Shown one piece after another: positions 17,540 to 28,200 of a DNA stretch of 64,000 bases. Origin of the DNA: Pedobacter sp. SYSU D00535 (GTDB lineage Bacteria; Bacteroidota; Bacteroidia; Sphingobacteriales; Sphingobacteriaceae). The DNA lies in the NCBI RefSeq assembly GCF_017355855.1, contig NZ_JAFEWD010000003.1, positions 62,001-126,000 on the forward strand, written 5' to 3'. The position numbers and the translations under genes were made by a program. Below the pieces are notes generated by a model. It had not been told where the DNA came from. It saw only the letters and a list, made by a program, of their open reading frames with translations, and ran no database searches. Each line of letters starts with the position of its first letter. Position 1 is the stretch's first letter.

Positions 17540-18802
17540 ATGAGTTTAGTTCGTGTATTTCTTTTCCTGGTACTTCTCGGCTTCGCAGGCAGCTCTTACG
17601 CCCAAAGCAGTGCCGAGCTGAAACGTCGGAAAGATGCCCTGAACCGGGAGATAGAGATGTTGAGGAGATCTCAGAGTCAGGTAAGAAATAATAAAAAGCT
17701 GTCGCTGAAGCAGATTAATGCCCTGAATGCGCAGATTCGGCTTCGCGAAGAAAAAATCAATACGATCAACTCTGAAATCAGACTCCTGGATAATGAGATT
17801 TCCGAAAATACAAATACTGTACGGTCCCTTCAGTCGCAGCTTAACAAGTTGAAGAAGGAGTATGCGGCTATGGTTCTCTTTGCATTCAGGAATCAGAGTG
17901 CCTACAGTAAGCTCATGTTCATCTTTGCTTCTCAGGATTTTAACCAGGCTTATAAAAGGTTAAAATACTTGCAGCAATTTGGGGATTACCGAAAAAAGCA
18001 GGCTAAATATATTGAAGAGACCTCTAAGGAGCTGGGTATTAAACTAGTGCAGCTGGATCGTAGTAAGAAGTCGAAAAATAACTTGCTACATGATCAGGAA
18101 AACGAGAAGGTGACGCTTGGCAAAGAGAAGAACAATCACTCGCAACAACTGAGCAAACTCTCCAAACAGGAAAAGCAATTAAGACAGGAACTTAGTAAAA
18201 AGCAAAGAGAAGCAGCGAGTTTGAGTCGGGCTATCCAAAACGCCATCAACAGGGAGATTGCGGAAGCCCGGAGACGGGAAGCTGCGGCCCGCGCTGCTGC
18301 GGAAGCTAAGGCACGCGCTGAAAACCGGGAGGTGCCTGCTGCAAAACCAGCCAGCAGAGGGACCAGCGTGCTTGCATCCACCCCGGAGGCTGCCCGGTTA
18401 TCGTCTGATTTTCTTAGCAATAGAGGAAAGCTCCCTTGGCCTGTATCAAATGCTGCTGTTACCGAGCGATTTGGTACACATAAGGTAGGTGCAGTCACTG
18501 TTGATAATGATGGCATTACCATAAGAACCAACCAGGGAGCCGCTATTCGCGCCGTGTTCGATGGGACAGTTGCCCAGGTAGGAGCTATTGGTTCTGATCA
18601 CTACGTTCTGATTAGTCATGGAGAATATTTTTCTGTGTATTTCAAGCTAAGGTCGGTAAGTGTTTCCCGGGGGCAAAAAGTATCTGTTAAACAAACCATT
18701 GGAGTGGTTTCAACAGATTCTGAGGACGGTACGACAGAAATGCAGTTCCAGATAAGAAAAGGAGCAGCGCCAATGAATCCTGAAAGTTGGTTGGCGAATT
18801 AA
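17540..18802 (+). CDS. EnvC-like murein hydrolase activator (degenerate LytM/M23)
   Basis: The 420-residue protein has a signal peptide (residues 1-21), a long coiled coil (about 22-250, rich in Lys, Gln, Glu and Leu) with an Ala/Arg/Glu tract near 235-262, and a C-terminal LytM domain (about 295-420). In active M23 peptidases zinc is held by an H-x3-D pair and an H-x-H motif. Here the corresponding places read VTVDNDG and MQF, and the YAHL histidine is replaced in YFKL. The domain therefore looks non-catalytic, as in EnvC and NlpD, which switch on amidases that split septal peptidoglycan. This function is inferred by analogy. It is the last gene of the dut-TPR-DUF4292 run but has its own likely promoter. 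Confidence 0.85.
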   Translation: MSLVRVFLFLVLLGFAGSSYAQSSAELKRRKDALNREIEMLRRSQSQVRNNKKLSLKQINALNAQIRLREEKINTINSEIRLLDNEISENTNTVRSLQSQLNKLKKEYAAMVLFAFRNQSAYSKLMFIFASQDFNQAYKRLKYLQQFGDYRKKQAKYIEETSKELGIKLVQLDRSKKSKNNLLHDQENEKVTLGKEKNNHSQQLSKLSKQEKQLRQELSKKQREAASLSRAIQNAINREIAEARRREAAARAAAEAKARAENREVPAAKPASRGTSVLASTPEAARLSSDFLSNRGKLPWPVSNAAVTERFGTHKVGAVTVDNDGITIRTNQGAAIRAVFDGTVAQVGAIGSDHYVLISHGEYFSVYFKLRSVSVSRGQKVSVKQTIGVVSTDSEDGTTEMQFQIRKGAAPMNPESWLAN

Positions 18803-18854
18803 AAATCCGTTCCTGTATTAATTACGTATATTTGTTTAAATATTGATTTAGAAG

Positions 18855-19121
18855 ATGTTGAGCACCGTTTTGTTATTGCTGAATATGGGAACCCCGGAAA
18901 TAATGCTGATCCTGGTAGCGGTATTGTTGTTGTTCGGTGGGAAAAAATTACCCGAATTAGCCAGAGGACTCGGGAAGGGGATGCGAGAATTCAAAGACGC
19001 CTCAGAAGGTGTAAAGAGAGAAATCCATCGCAATTTGAATACTGTCAGAGATGATTTGACAGTGGATTTAGACAAAAAAGATACAGATAAACCTGCCGAT
19101 CAGGCACAAACAAATTCATAG
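18855..19121 (+). CDS. tatA: Twin-arginine translocase subunit TatA/TatE, first copy
   Basis: This 88-residue protein has the TatA plan: a short N-terminal transmembrane helix (about 4-24), the [16 protein letters not shown] hinge and amphipathic helix (about 26-42), the REFKDA segment, and a charged, probably disordered tail. TatA oligomers form the pore of the Tat pathway, which exports folded proteins. A second tatA-like gene follows 1 bp after the stop. A TATATTTG sequence at 18827-18834 could be its -7 box. tatC is not in the window. TatB is normally distinct and is usually absent from Bacteroidota, so both copies could be TatA types. Confidence 0.93.
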   Translation: MLSTVLLLLNMGTPEIMLILVAVLLLFGGKKLPELARGLGKGMREFKDASEGVKREIHRNLNTVRDDLTVDLDKKDTDKPADQAQTNS

Positions 19122-19122
19122 C

Positions 19123-19311
19123 ATGTTACAATCGATTTTATTAATTGGCTTAGGAGCTCCGGAGATTATACTTATAGTAGTTGCTCTTTTGTTGTTGTTT
19201 GGGGGAAAGAAAATTCCTGAGTTAATGCGAGGTCTGGGGCGCGGAGTGAAGGAATTCAAAGACGCTAAAGACGGCGACCCGGCTAAAGAAGGCGACCGGC
19301 GGGATTATTAA
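19123..19311 (+). CDS. Twin-arginine translocase subunit TatA/TatE, second copy
   Basis: This 62-residue protein closely resembles its upstream neighbour in the membrane helix ([15 protein letters not shown]), the [16 protein letters not shown] hinge and the KEFKDAKDG segment, but it lacks the long tail. It is separated from the first copy by a single base, so the pair came from tandem duplication and is cotranscribed. A strong terminator follows. The two might form mixed oligomers or divide work as TatA and TatE do in Escherichia coli, which is inference. Confidence 0.93.
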   Translation: MLQSILLIGLGAPEIILIVVALLLLFGGKKIPELMRGLGRGVKEFKDAKDGDPAKEGDRRDY

Positions 19312-19336
19312 TCCTTCACAAAATATTTTTGATACT

Positions 19337-19374
19337 ACCTCATGTTTTGTCCCAGGCAAAATATGAGGTTTTTT
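19337..19374 (+). terminator. Rho-independent terminator of the tatA pair
   Basis: A 13-bp stem (arms ACCTCATGTTTTG and CAAAATATGAGGT, one G-U pair) with a 7-nt loop is followed by six T residues. It lies 25 bp after the second tatA stop. Confidence 0.9.
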
Positions 19375-19486
19375 AGTTTTATTATTTCTCAAAGATTTGG
19401 CAGTTTCCTTAATCGTTCTTGTAACAGGCAGGCGGTTTTGTTAAGCTTGTCATGGTTCATTTAACAGAAATCCTTACCTTCACGGC

Positions 19487-20920
19487 ATGGAACAGTACAC
19501 TACGTTAAGCAGCGTACAACAAGATATTAAAGCGGGAAAGCTTCATTTAGGCCAGTTAGTAGATGGCTTTTTACAGAGGATAGAAGAGACAAAGCACCTC
19601 AATGCTTTTGTTGAAGTTTATGGTGAAGAAGCAAAAGCACAAGCTGAAAGCATCAATGCTAAAATTTTAAACGGCACTGGTGGAAAGCTGGCAGGTATGG
19701 TAGTTGGAATCAAAGACCTGATCTGCTACGAAGGTCATACCGTTTCAGCCGGTTCTCGGATCATTGAAAATTACAAATCCATCTTCTCGTCAACCGTAGT
19801 AGAGCGGTTACTTGCTGAAGATGCCATCATTATAGGCAGACAAAATTGCGACGAGTTTGCAATGGGAGGCTCGAATGAGAACTCTTATTTCGGAGCAGTG
19901 AAAAATGCGGCAGACAATACAAAAGTCCCCGGCGGTTCTTCGGGCGGTTCAGCGGTTGCAGTGCAGGCGGGTTTATGTATGGCGTCCCTGGGAACGGATA
20001 CCGGTGGCTCAGTTCGTCAGCCTGCAGCGTTCTGCGGGGTAGTAGGGTTGAAACCTACTTACGGTCGCGTTTCCCGCCATGGAATTATCGCTTACGCCTC
20101 TTCCTTCGATCAGGTAGGACCAATCGCCAATTCGGTTGAAGATGCTGCGCTACTATTGGAGGTAATTGCTGGTCATGACGATTTTGACAGCACATCTTCT
20201 CAGGAAGTGGTTCCTGAATATTCGAAGCAATTGAGCTTTGAAGGTAAAAAGCGCATCGCCTATTTGCCGGAAACACTGGAGTCTGAAGGCCTCGATCCGG
20301 AGGTAAAAGCGCTAACTGAAAAGGTTATCAGGCAGCTGAAGGCGGAGGGACACACCGTGGAGCCGATCTCCTTTCCCTATCTTGACTACGTAGTTCCAAC
20401 TTATTATATCCTAACGATGGCAGAAGCCTCTTCGAACCTGGCTCGTTATGATGGGGTTCATTACGGTTACCGAAGTCCAAACGCAGTAGATTTAGAGTCG
20501 ACCTACAAAAAGTCGAGATCAGAAGGTTTTGGGGCTGAGGTAAAACGTCGGATCATGCTAGGTACGTTCGTGCTGAGTGCCGGCCACTACGATGCTTTTT
20601 ATGGGAAGGCTCAGAAAGTGAGAAGGCTGATTGCTGAAAAAACACACGCCATTCTCGAAGACCACGATTTTATCCTGCTTCCGACAACTCCCGGTCCAGC
20701 GTTCGGCATTGGTGAAAAAACTGACGATCCGGTAACGATGTACCTTGCTGATATTTTTACAGTACAAGCTTCATTGGCTGGTATACCTGCGATATCCTTA
20801 CCTGTGGGCGAGACACAGACAAAGTTGCCGCTTGGAGTTCAATTGATAGGCAAGCGTTTTGGTGAGGTGGAACTGTTTGCTTTTTCCAAATATTTTTTGG
20901 ATGTAACTAAAAAAGAATAG
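19487..20920 (+). CDS. gatA: Aspartyl/glutamyl-tRNA amidotransferase subunit A
   Basis: GatA is the amidase subunit of GatCAB, which turns Glu-tRNA(Gln) and Asp-tRNA(Asn) into the amidated forms, releasing ammonia from glutamine. The 477-residue protein carries the amidase-signature triad: K76 in VGIKDLICYEGH, S151 in VPGGSSGGSA and the nucleophile S175 in TGGSVRQPA. CDEFAMGGSNENS near 121-133 is the GatA-specific glutamine pocket segment. gatB and gatC are not nearby, which is common. The gene stands alone after the tatA terminator. Its ATG is preceded at 4 nt by TACCTTCA, a partial -7 match. Confidence 0.96.
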   Translation: MEQYTTLSSVQQDIKAGKLHLGQLVDGFLQRIEETKHLNAFVEVYGEEAKAQAESINAKILNGTGGKLAGMVVGIKDLICYEGHTVSAGSRIIENYKSIFSSTVVERLLAEDAIIIGRQNCDEFAMGGSNENSYFGAVKNAADNTKVPGGSSGGSAVAVQAGLCMASLGTDTGGSVRQPAAFCGVVGLKPTYGRVSRHGIIAYASSFDQVGPIANSVEDAALLLEVIAGHDDFDSTSSQEVVPEYSKQLSFEGKKRIAYLPETLESEGLDPEVKALTEKVIRQLKAEGHTVEPISFPYLDYVVPTYYILTMAEASSNLARYDGVHYGYRSPNAVDLESTYKKSRSEGFGAEVKRRIMLGTFVLSAGHYDAFYGKAQKVRRLIAEKTHAILEDHDFILLPTTPGPAFGIGEKTDDPVTMYLADIFTVQASLAGIPAISLPVGETQTKLPLGVQLIGKRFGEVELFAFSKYFLDVTKKE

Positions 20921-20969
20921 GTTAGTATAAAGGATAGTTTTAAATTGTTCTACCGAATACTAATAAATA

Positions 20970-22178
20970 ATGAGAAACACTAGGGCATTCGTTCTCTTTT
21001 CAGTTTTAGGACTAGCTTCAATTAGCTATTCTGCGGCTGGAAACGCCTTTGATGTAACAGTTACTTCATCTGCAAATCCACCTGTAACGATTTCAGGTAG
21101 CTCCCGTGATTACCAGGAATCGCTCGAAGCGTTGGAAAAAACGGTTCCTCTCGCCTACAACGAGTCCGTTAAAAGGATGATCAATTACTATTCGACCTCT
21201 CAAAAGTCCCGCTTTTCACGGGTGCTTGGGTTGGCTGAATATTATTTTCCCATCTACGAAAAAATCTTTAGGGAGCGTGGTATTCCTGAAGAGATCAAAT
21301 ACTTGTCTATTGTAGAATCTTCCTTAAACCCTTATGCCTTATCATCAGCGCAAGCAGGTGGATTATGGCAGTTCCTGGAGCCCGTTGGGAAGATCTATGG
21401 CCTAAATATTAACGACACCATTGACGAACGTCGCGATCCCTACCTCGCATGTAATGCTGCAGCGAGTTACCTTTTAGACTCTTATGAGATGTATAAAGAC
21501 TGGGTGCTCGCTATTGCTTCCTATAACTGCGGTAGAAATAATATCCGTTGGGCTATGGAAAAAGCGGGTGGTGCTACCGACTACTGGTCGCTGCGGGAAT
21601 ATCTCCCTGTTGAAACGCAGAATTACGTACCTGCTTACATTGCCACCGTTTACCTGATGAACAATGCCCGGAAACACGGGATTTACCCAAAGAGCCCGGA
21701 TTTTAGTGTTTATACTAAGGAGATTCAGGTGCAGCGCCCCATATCTTTGTCCGCAATAGCGCGAGCTATTAACGTAAGCTATGATGAACTGGGTGTATTG
21801 AACGCAGCCTATAAAAACCAGTTTATCAACGGAAGTGCTGAAGCACCTAAGCGGCTGATTGTCCCCGCTATCAAACCTTATATTTTTGACGCTTTGGCGG
21901 CGGTATTAACGCAGCCTTCAACAGTCGAAACGGAGCTTAAATTAGTTTATACGATTCCTGTTGAAGCTAAGGAGCCGGTAAGAGGATTCGCTCAGCCCAA
22001 AATTAATAGCTACGTCCCTCGAAACACCTACGTCATGTACAGAGTACAAGCGGGCGACACGTTAAGCTCTATCGCTGAGAAGTTTGAGGGAGCCACGGAA
22101 GAAGAAATACGAGTAATCAATAAATTGAAGCATCAGGCAGTTAAGCCGGGAATGGTGCTGAGAATTATTCAGGGATAA
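20970..22178 (+). CDS. Membrane-bound or periplasmic lytic transglycosylase with LysM domain (MltD-like)
   Basis: The 402-residue protein has a signal peptide (residues 1-24) and a family-1 lytic transglycosylase domain (about 90-240) with the catalytic Glu at E116 in SIVESSLNP, the GLWQF strand and the AIASYNCGRNNI segment. After a linker it ends in one LysM peptidoglycan-binding repeat (about 354-400, YRVQAGDTLSSIAEKF). It cuts the glycan strand between MurNAc and GlcNAc with formation of the 1,6-anhydro product. There is no lipobox, unlike E. coli MltD, so it may be soluble in the periplasm. It is 49 bp after gatA. Confidence 0.9.
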   Translation: MRNTRAFVLFSVLGLASISYSAAGNAFDVTVTSSANPPVTISGSSRDYQESLEALEKTVPLAYNESVKRMINYYSTSQKSRFSRVLGLAEYYFPIYEKIFRERGIPEEIKYLSIVESSLNPYALSSAQAGGLWQFLEPVGKIYGLNINDTIDERRDPYLACNAAASYLLDSYEMYKDWVLAIASYNCGRNNIRWAMEKAGGATDYWSLREYLPVETQNYVPAYIATVYLMNNARKHGIYPKSPDFSVYTKEIQVQRPISLSAIARAINVSYDELGVLNAAYKNQFINGSAEAPKRLIVPAIKPYIFDALAAVLTQPSTVETELKLVYTIPVEAKEPVRGFAQPKINSYVPRNTYVMYRVQAGDTLSSIAEKFEGATEEEIRVINKLKHQAVKPGMVLRIIQG

Positions 22179-22260
22179 CAGATGAGTTTCGGGTGGGCCA
22201 ACCCCCGGGAGTTCCATTCAGATGACGGGAATTACTTTTATATCAATCCAAAGATGATAA

Positions 22261-22272
22261 TTTGGGCCCAAA
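22261..22272. repeat. 12-bp perfect palindrome upstream of maeB
   Basis: TTTGGGCCCAAA lies 17 bp before the maeB start codon and directly follows a TAAT stretch that partly matches a -7 box. It could be an operator half-site pair, but it has no other support. Confidence 0.25.
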
Positions 22273-22288
22273 CTGATTCGAAAATACC

Positions 22289-24607
22289 ATGTCAAAGTTA
22301 AATAAGAAGCAGGACGCACTTGATTATCATGCACATGGTCGTCCGGGAAAGATTGCTGTAATTCCTACCAAACCTACCCATACTCAAAGAGATCTTACCC
22401 TCGCTTATTCCCCAGGGGTAGCAGAGCCTTGTCTTAAAATTGCAGAGAATACGGAGGATGTTTACAAATACACTGCGAAAGGGAATCTGGTTGCCGTTAT
22501 AAGCAACGGTACGGCGGTTTTGGGTCTTGGGGATATTGGTCCTGAAGCGGGAAAGCCGGTGATGGAAGGGAAAGGCCTTTTGTTCAAAATCTTTGCAGAT
22601 ATAGATGTTTTTGACCTGGAGCTGAATACTAAAGATGTTGATGAATTCATCCGTATAGTAAAAGCGTTGGAGCCAACCTTTGGAGGAATTAATCTGGAGG
22701 ACATCAAAGCACCTGAATGTTTTGAGATTGAGCGTCGTTTGAAGGCAGAGATGAACATTCCGGTGATGCACGACGATCAGCATGGAACCGCCATCATTTC
22801 TGCGGCTGCGCTTATAAACGCATGTGAACTCCAGCGCAAAAAATTAGACAAAGTAAAAATCGTCGTAAACGGTGCAGGTGCCGCGGCAATTTCTTGTTCC
22901 CGCCTTTATGTAAGTGTGGGCGCACTGAAAGAAAACATCGTTATGTTGGATCGTTCGGGGGTGATCAGAAAAGACCGACCTAACCTGGATCCTGTAAAGG
23001 CAGAATTTGCAACCGACCGAAACTTGCAGACGCTCGAAGAGGCGATGAAGGATGCGGATGTCTTTATCGGGCTATCGACGGCAGACGTGCTTTCTCCGGA
23101 GGTGCTAAAAACGATGGCTAAAAACCCGATCGTTTTTGCAATGGCTAATCCCAACCCTGAAATCGCGTATGAACTCGCTGTAAAAGCAAGAAAAGATGTC
23201 ATCATGGCAACCGGACGCTCTGACTACCCTAATCAGGTGAACAACGTGCTGGGTTTTCCATATATCTTCCGGGGCGCCTTAGATGTGAGGGCAACGACGA
23301 TCAATGAAGAAATGAAGATTGCGGCAGTCAAGGCGATCGCCGAGATGGCGAAGAAGCCTGTCCCTGAAACCGTTAATCTTGCCTACAATATTAAAAATCT
23401 TAAATTCGGAAAAGATTATATCATACCGAAACCAATGGACCCTCGCCTTATCACTGCGGTATCTCCTGCCGTGGCGAAAGCTGCAATTGAGTCAGGAGTG
23501 GCACGGCAGACGATTAAGGATTGGGATGCATATACCGAAGGATTGCGTCTGCGCCTAAGCAAAGAAGACACCTTACTTCGTACAATCAGCAGCAAAGCTA
23601 AGTCAGATCCTAAGCGCATCGTTTTTGCGGAGGCAGATAATTATAAAATTTTAAAGGCTGCCCAAATCGTAAGGGATGAAGGTATAGCCAGCCCCATTTT
23701 GTTGGGTAATAAAGAACGAATTAAAAAAATCATTGCAGACAACGCACTGGAGCTGGAAGGAGTGATGATTATCGATCCTTATGCAGAACCAGCGGCTGTT
23801 GCTGAATTTGCTGAGTTTTTGTATACCAAGCGTCAACGACGGGGCGTGACCCTGGCGCTGGCTAAAAAACTCCTGCTCGACAGAAATTATTTCGGCGCGA
23901 GCATGGTTCAGTTTGGCGAAGCAGATGTGCTTATTTCGGGCTTGACCAAGGATTACGCCAGCACTGTTCGCCCTGCACTACAAGTAATCGGGACGGAAGC
24001 TGGTGTATCCAGAGTTGCAGGTATGTATATGATGTTGACTAAAAAAGGTCCGATCTTTTTTGGTGACACCACCATCAACAAAAATCCGAGTGTGGATGAG
24101 CTGGTTGATATTACCGTTTTGCTTGATAAGGCGGTGCGGAAGTTAAATGTAGATCCAAGAATTGCCTTGCTTTCTTATTCTAACTTTGGTAGCGTAGAAG
24201 GGGAGGTGCCGGTTAAAACTCGTGACGCAGTGCGGATTTTACACGAGCGATATCCGGAAATAACAGTAGATGGTGAGTTGCAAGCCAATTTCGCAATAAA
24301 TCCTACGCTGCTCCGCGATAATTTCGCTTTTAGCAATCTAGCCGGCGCACCGGCTAACACCTTGGTATTCCCGAACCTGGAATCAGGGAATATAGCATAT
24401 AAACTTTTGCAGGAGTTGGGAGAAGCGGAAGCTGTAGGCCCGATTCTGCTTGGTTTGAATAAGCCTGTCCATGTCTTACAATTAGATAGCTCGGTGCGTG
24501 AAATAGTAAACATGGTAACAATAGCCGTGGTAGATGCTCAGTCTAAACAGGCGGAAGCGGCTAAGAATAGTAAAAGGGGATTTTTTAGTCGCAAGGCTAA
24601 AGCTTAA
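22289..24607 (+). CDS. maeB: NADP-dependent malic enzyme with C-terminal phosphotransacetylase-like domain
   Basis: This 772-residue protein is the long MaeB type. Residues 1-430 form the malic enzyme: [11 protein letters not shown] near 36, the substrate/metal segment [18 protein letters not shown] near 131 in pieces, HDDQHGTA near 162 and the NADP-binding loop [12 protein letters not shown] near 193. Residues 435-772 match phosphate acetyltransferase, which in E. coli MaeB is catalytically inactive and binds acetyl-CoA as a regulator. The enzyme converts malate to pyruvate, CO2 and NADPH. ruvA follows after 7 bp. The upstream region contains a 12-bp palindrome. Confidence 0.94.
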   Translation: MSKLNKKQDALDYHAHGRPGKIAVIPTKPTHTQRDLTLAYSPGVAEPCLKIAENTEDVYKYTAKGNLVAVISNGTAVLGLGDIGPEAGKPVMEGKGLLFKIFADIDVFDLELNTKDVDEFIRIVKALEPTFGGINLEDIKAPECFEIERRLKAEMNIPVMHDDQHGTAIISAAALINACELQRKKLDKVKIVVNGAGAAAISCSRLYVSVGALKENIVMLDRSGVIRKDRPNLDPVKAEFATDRNLQTLEEAMKDADVFIGLSTADVLSPEVLKTMAKNPIVFAMANPNPEIAYELAVKARKDVIMATGRSDYPNQVNNVLGFPYIFRGALDVRATTINEEMKIAAVKAIAEMAKKPVPETVNLAYNIKNLKFGKDYIIPKPMDPRLITAVSPAVAKAAIESGVARQTIKDWDAYTEGLRLRLSKEDTLLRTISSKAKSDPKRIVFAEADNYKILKAAQIVRDEGIASPILLGNKERIKKIIADNALELEGVMIIDPYAEPAAVAEFAEFLYTKRQRRGVTLALAKKLLLDRNYFGASMVQFGEADVLISGLTKDYASTVRPALQVIGTEAGVSRVAGMYMMLTKKGPIFFGDTTINKNPSVDELVDITVLLDKAVRKLNVDPRIALLSYSNFGSVEGEVPVKTRDAVRILHERYPEITVDGELQANFAINPTLLRDNFAFSNLAGAPANTLVFPNLESGNIAYKLLQELGEAEAVGPILLGLNKPVHVLQLDSSVREIVNMVTIAVVDAQSKQAEAAKNSKRGFFSRKAKA

Positions 24608-24614
24608 TTAGGAA

Positions 24615-25199
24615 ATGTACGCATATATAGACGGCAGATTAACATTTAAATGTCCAACCTACGTAGTTATCGAGGCAGGGGGCATAGGTTATCAGATTAA
24701 TATTTCACTGAATACTTACGGAAAACTGCCGGCAGACGAACGGTGCAAACTTTTTACCTGGCTTCACGTAAAGGAAGACGCACACACCCTATACGGATTT
24801 ATCGATGAAGGGGAACGTCGTCTTTTTTTACACCTGATTTCGGTTTCAGGTATTGGAGCAGGAACCGGGCGGATGATATTATCTTCTATCACACCTGAAG
24901 AAATACAGACGGCAATCATAAAAGGAGATGTGCCCTTGATTCAGCGCATTAAGGGTATCGGTCCCAAGTCTGCGCAGCGCATTATTTTGGAGCTGCAAGA
25001 CAAGCTGAAGAAAGAAGGCTCCGCTTCTTTGATTGACCTGCCGGCATACAGTAACTCGCGGGAGGAAGCTTTGGCCGCTTTGGTGATGCTGGGCTTCGCT
25101 AAGAATGCGGCTGAAAAGGCGCTGGACAACGTGATTAAAAGAGAGTCAGAAAGTTTGACAATTGAGCAAATGATTAAAAGTGCTCTGAAAGTTTTATAA
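24615..25199 (+). CDS. ruvA: Holliday junction branch migration protein RuvA
   Basis: RuvA binds four-way DNA junctions and loads the RuvB motor during recombinational repair. The 194-residue protein has the three usual domains: an OB fold (1-62, MYAYIDGRLTFKCPTYVVIEAGG in pieces), tandem helix-hairpin-helix motifs (about 65-140, with SVSGIGAGTGRMIL and IKGIGPKSAQRIILEL) and a C-terminal UBA-like domain (about 145-194, EEALAALVMLGF) that contacts RuvB. It lies 7 bp after maeB and 32 bp before sprA. The ruvA-sprA-gcvH order is also found in other Bacteroidota as far as I know. Confidence 0.95.
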   Translation: MYAYIDGRLTFKCPTYVVIEAGGIGYQINISLNTYGKLPADERCKLFTWLHVKEDAHTLYGFIDEGERRLFLHLISVSGIGAGTGRMILSSITPEEIQTAIIKGDVPLIQRIKGIGPKSAQRIILELQDKLKKEGSASLIDLPAYSNSREEALAALVMLGFAKNAAEKALDNVIKRESESLTIEQMIKSALKVL

Positions 25200-25231
25200 G
25201 AGTTTATAATAAAAAAAATTACATAAGGGTT

Positions 25232-28200
25232 TTGAGAAAGATATCTACCTTCTCCTTGGTTGGGATTTGTTGCGGTGTTATGTTTTTTTTACAAGGGGGA
25301 GCCTATGCCCAAAGCAATAGCTCTAGTACGGATAGCTTAAAGCTGAAGTACCCTTTCCTAGACTCAAGGCTTTTGGAGCTTAATCCCAAGCCTGGATTTT
25401 ATTTACCTAATCCTTCTAACATTCAAAGATCCGTAGAGTTTGATCCAATTTCAAAAAGATATGTAATTCGTGAGAAAATTGGAGACAGGCTGTACCGGGA
25501 GCCGCAGTATCTCAGTATCGAGGAGTATCAGAAGTATGAAACCGAGCAGATCAAACGCGACTACTGGAAACAACTGTCGGAGGCGCCCATAAAGGAAGCT
25601 CGTGAGCCTGGATTTGTTCCACGTGTAACAATTAAAAGTGAGTCGTTTGAAAGGATATTCGGCGGCTCTACCATTGATATCCGGCCACAGGGAACTGCCG
25701 AGCTTACGCTTGCCGGCCGGATCAATAAGAATCAGAATCCTTTATTTAATGAGCGGCAGCGGCGTCAGGGAAACTTTGATTTCGATCAACGGATCCAGAT
25801 GAACGTGCTCGGCCAGATTGGAAATAAACTCAGGATCACTACCAATTATAATACAGAAGCGCAGTTTGATTTCGAGAATCAGATGAAGCTCGACTATACC
25901 GGTAGGCCCGATGAAATTGTTCAGAAAATAGAAGCGGGAAATGTAAACCTGCCGCTTAGCTCTTCTTTGATAACCGGAAGCCAGGCACTTTTCGGATTGA
26001 AAACGCAGCTTCAGTTTGGTAAACTGAACGTAACCAGTGTTTTCTCTCAACAGAAGTCGCAACAGCGCGAAATCACCATCACTAACGGTTCGCAACAAAA
26101 CGAGTTTCGCCTTACTGCGGATAACTACGAGGCGAACAGGCATTATTTCCTTGCTCACTACTTTCGTGAAAATTATAACAAGTATCTCAGCAAACTTCCC
26201 ATTATTACCTCCGACATCAATATTACCCGTATCGAGGTTTGGGTGACAAACCGGAATAACAGTACGGTGGATTCAAGAGATATCATTGGTTTGATCGACC
26301 TGGGAGAAAATAATCAGGATACGATCTATAATGATTCGAGGGTAGCAGGCGGTCCGTCCTATTCAAGATACCCCGCCGCCGGTCCCCTGGGAGATCCAGC
26401 CTTTCCTCAGCACTCGAATAATCTCTTACAACAATTGGCGGCTGACCCGGGCAACCGGCTAACGAACTCTAACAATATCTATAACTTCTTCGGCGGTAAC
26501 ACAGATAACTACTCCAAATTGTCGTATGCCAGAAGATTAACAGAGCGAGAGTTTACGCTTAATCCTCGTCTGGGTTATATCTCTCTGAATACGGCGCTAA
26601 ATGCCGATGAAGTGCTGGCCGTGGCCTATCGCTACAATGCCAACGGCGTAGAGTATCAGGTGGGGGAGTTCTCTACTGATGTTCCGGTAGATCCCGCAAG
26701 TCCCAATGCGCTCTACGTGAAGTTGCTGAAGGGCGAGGCGCTGAAAACGTCGTTGCCAACCTGGCATCTGATGATGAAAAACATTTATTCTCTAGGGGCT
26801 TACCAGGTGAGTCGCACCGGTTTCAATTTGAACATTTACCGACTGGATGAGAAAACAGGCGTGGAGATTCCGGTAGTAAATGAAGGAGATCAGAATACAA
26901 ATGGAAAACTGTGGCTGCAGCTAACCAACCTGGACCGCTTGAACCAGGCAGGGTCAGACGTTGCAGATGGATTTTTCGACTTTGTAGAAGGGGTGACAAT
27001 CGATCCGCTCAACGGACGGGTTACCTTTCCATTGGTAGAACCTTTCGGAGAAGACCTAGGTCGTAAATTTTCTAATCCGTCAGACCGGAGCAGATATGCT
27101 TTTCCCGAGCTCTACGACTTAACGAAAGCCGATGCTCAGCAGTTATTTACTCATAAAAACCGCTATATCATCAGGGGTACTTTCCAATCGGAAGTTTCCT
27201 CCGAGTTTCAATTAAATGCTATTAATGTTCCTCCGGGATCTGTACAGGTAGTTGCAGGAACTTTGCCGCTTCAGGAAGGTGCCGACTTTACCGTCGACTA
27301 TAACAGTGGTAGGGTAAGAATCTTGAATCAGGCCTTGCTTAACTCGGGACAGCCCATCCGGATTAAACTGGAGAATAACGAGCTTTTTGGGTTGCAACAG
27401 CGCTCTCTCTTTGGTTCAAGGTTCGATTATCGGGTAAATCATAAGCTTAACCTGGGCGGAACGGTTATGAATCTCACAGAGCGTCCTCTTACTCCTAAAG
27501 TTAATATCGGCGAGGAGTCGATCTCGAACACTATTTGGGGTATGGACGCGAACTATAGTTCTGATTCCAGGTGGTTAACGCGTCTGGTAGATAAAATTCC
27601 GTTCATTAACACCAAGGAAACCTCGTCAATTACCTTCACGGGAGAATTTGCTAATCTGATTCCCGGCCATCCCAATGCACTGAACTTTGCAGGAAGCCGC
27701 AACGGGGCAAGTTATTTAGATGATTTCGAAGGTTCCCGTTCTATTATCGATTTAAAAAGTGCCTCTGCCTGGCAGATATCGGGTACTCCTCAACGCTTTC
27801 CGGAAGCCAATCTCGCGAACAATCTCGAATATGGAAAAAACAGGGCCCGTTTAGCTTTCTATAACATCGACCCTATTTTCTTCAATCGCGGAAGCACCCT
27901 TACCCCCACTAACATCAAGAACAACAAGAATGAGCAATCGAATCATTATGTGAGAGAGGTGTTGGAGCAAGAAGTGTTTCCTTTTAAGCAGTCGAGCACC
28001 GGTCAGCCCTTAACCTTGCCAACCCTTGATCTTGCCTATTATCCTAACGTCCGCGGGCAATACAATTTTAGCTCTGACGTCAATCCGGATGGTACTTTAA
28101 CCAGGCCACAAGACAGGTGGGGAGGCATTTTCAGGAGACTGGAGTCGAATGACTTTGAAGCGTTGAACATCGAGTTCATTGAGTTTTGGGTGATGGATCC

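Noticed and set aside
22189-22208. GC-rich hairpin (GGGT/ACCC) after the lytic transglycosylase gene
   Set aside because: Stem of 4 bp with no T tract, not a convincing terminator.
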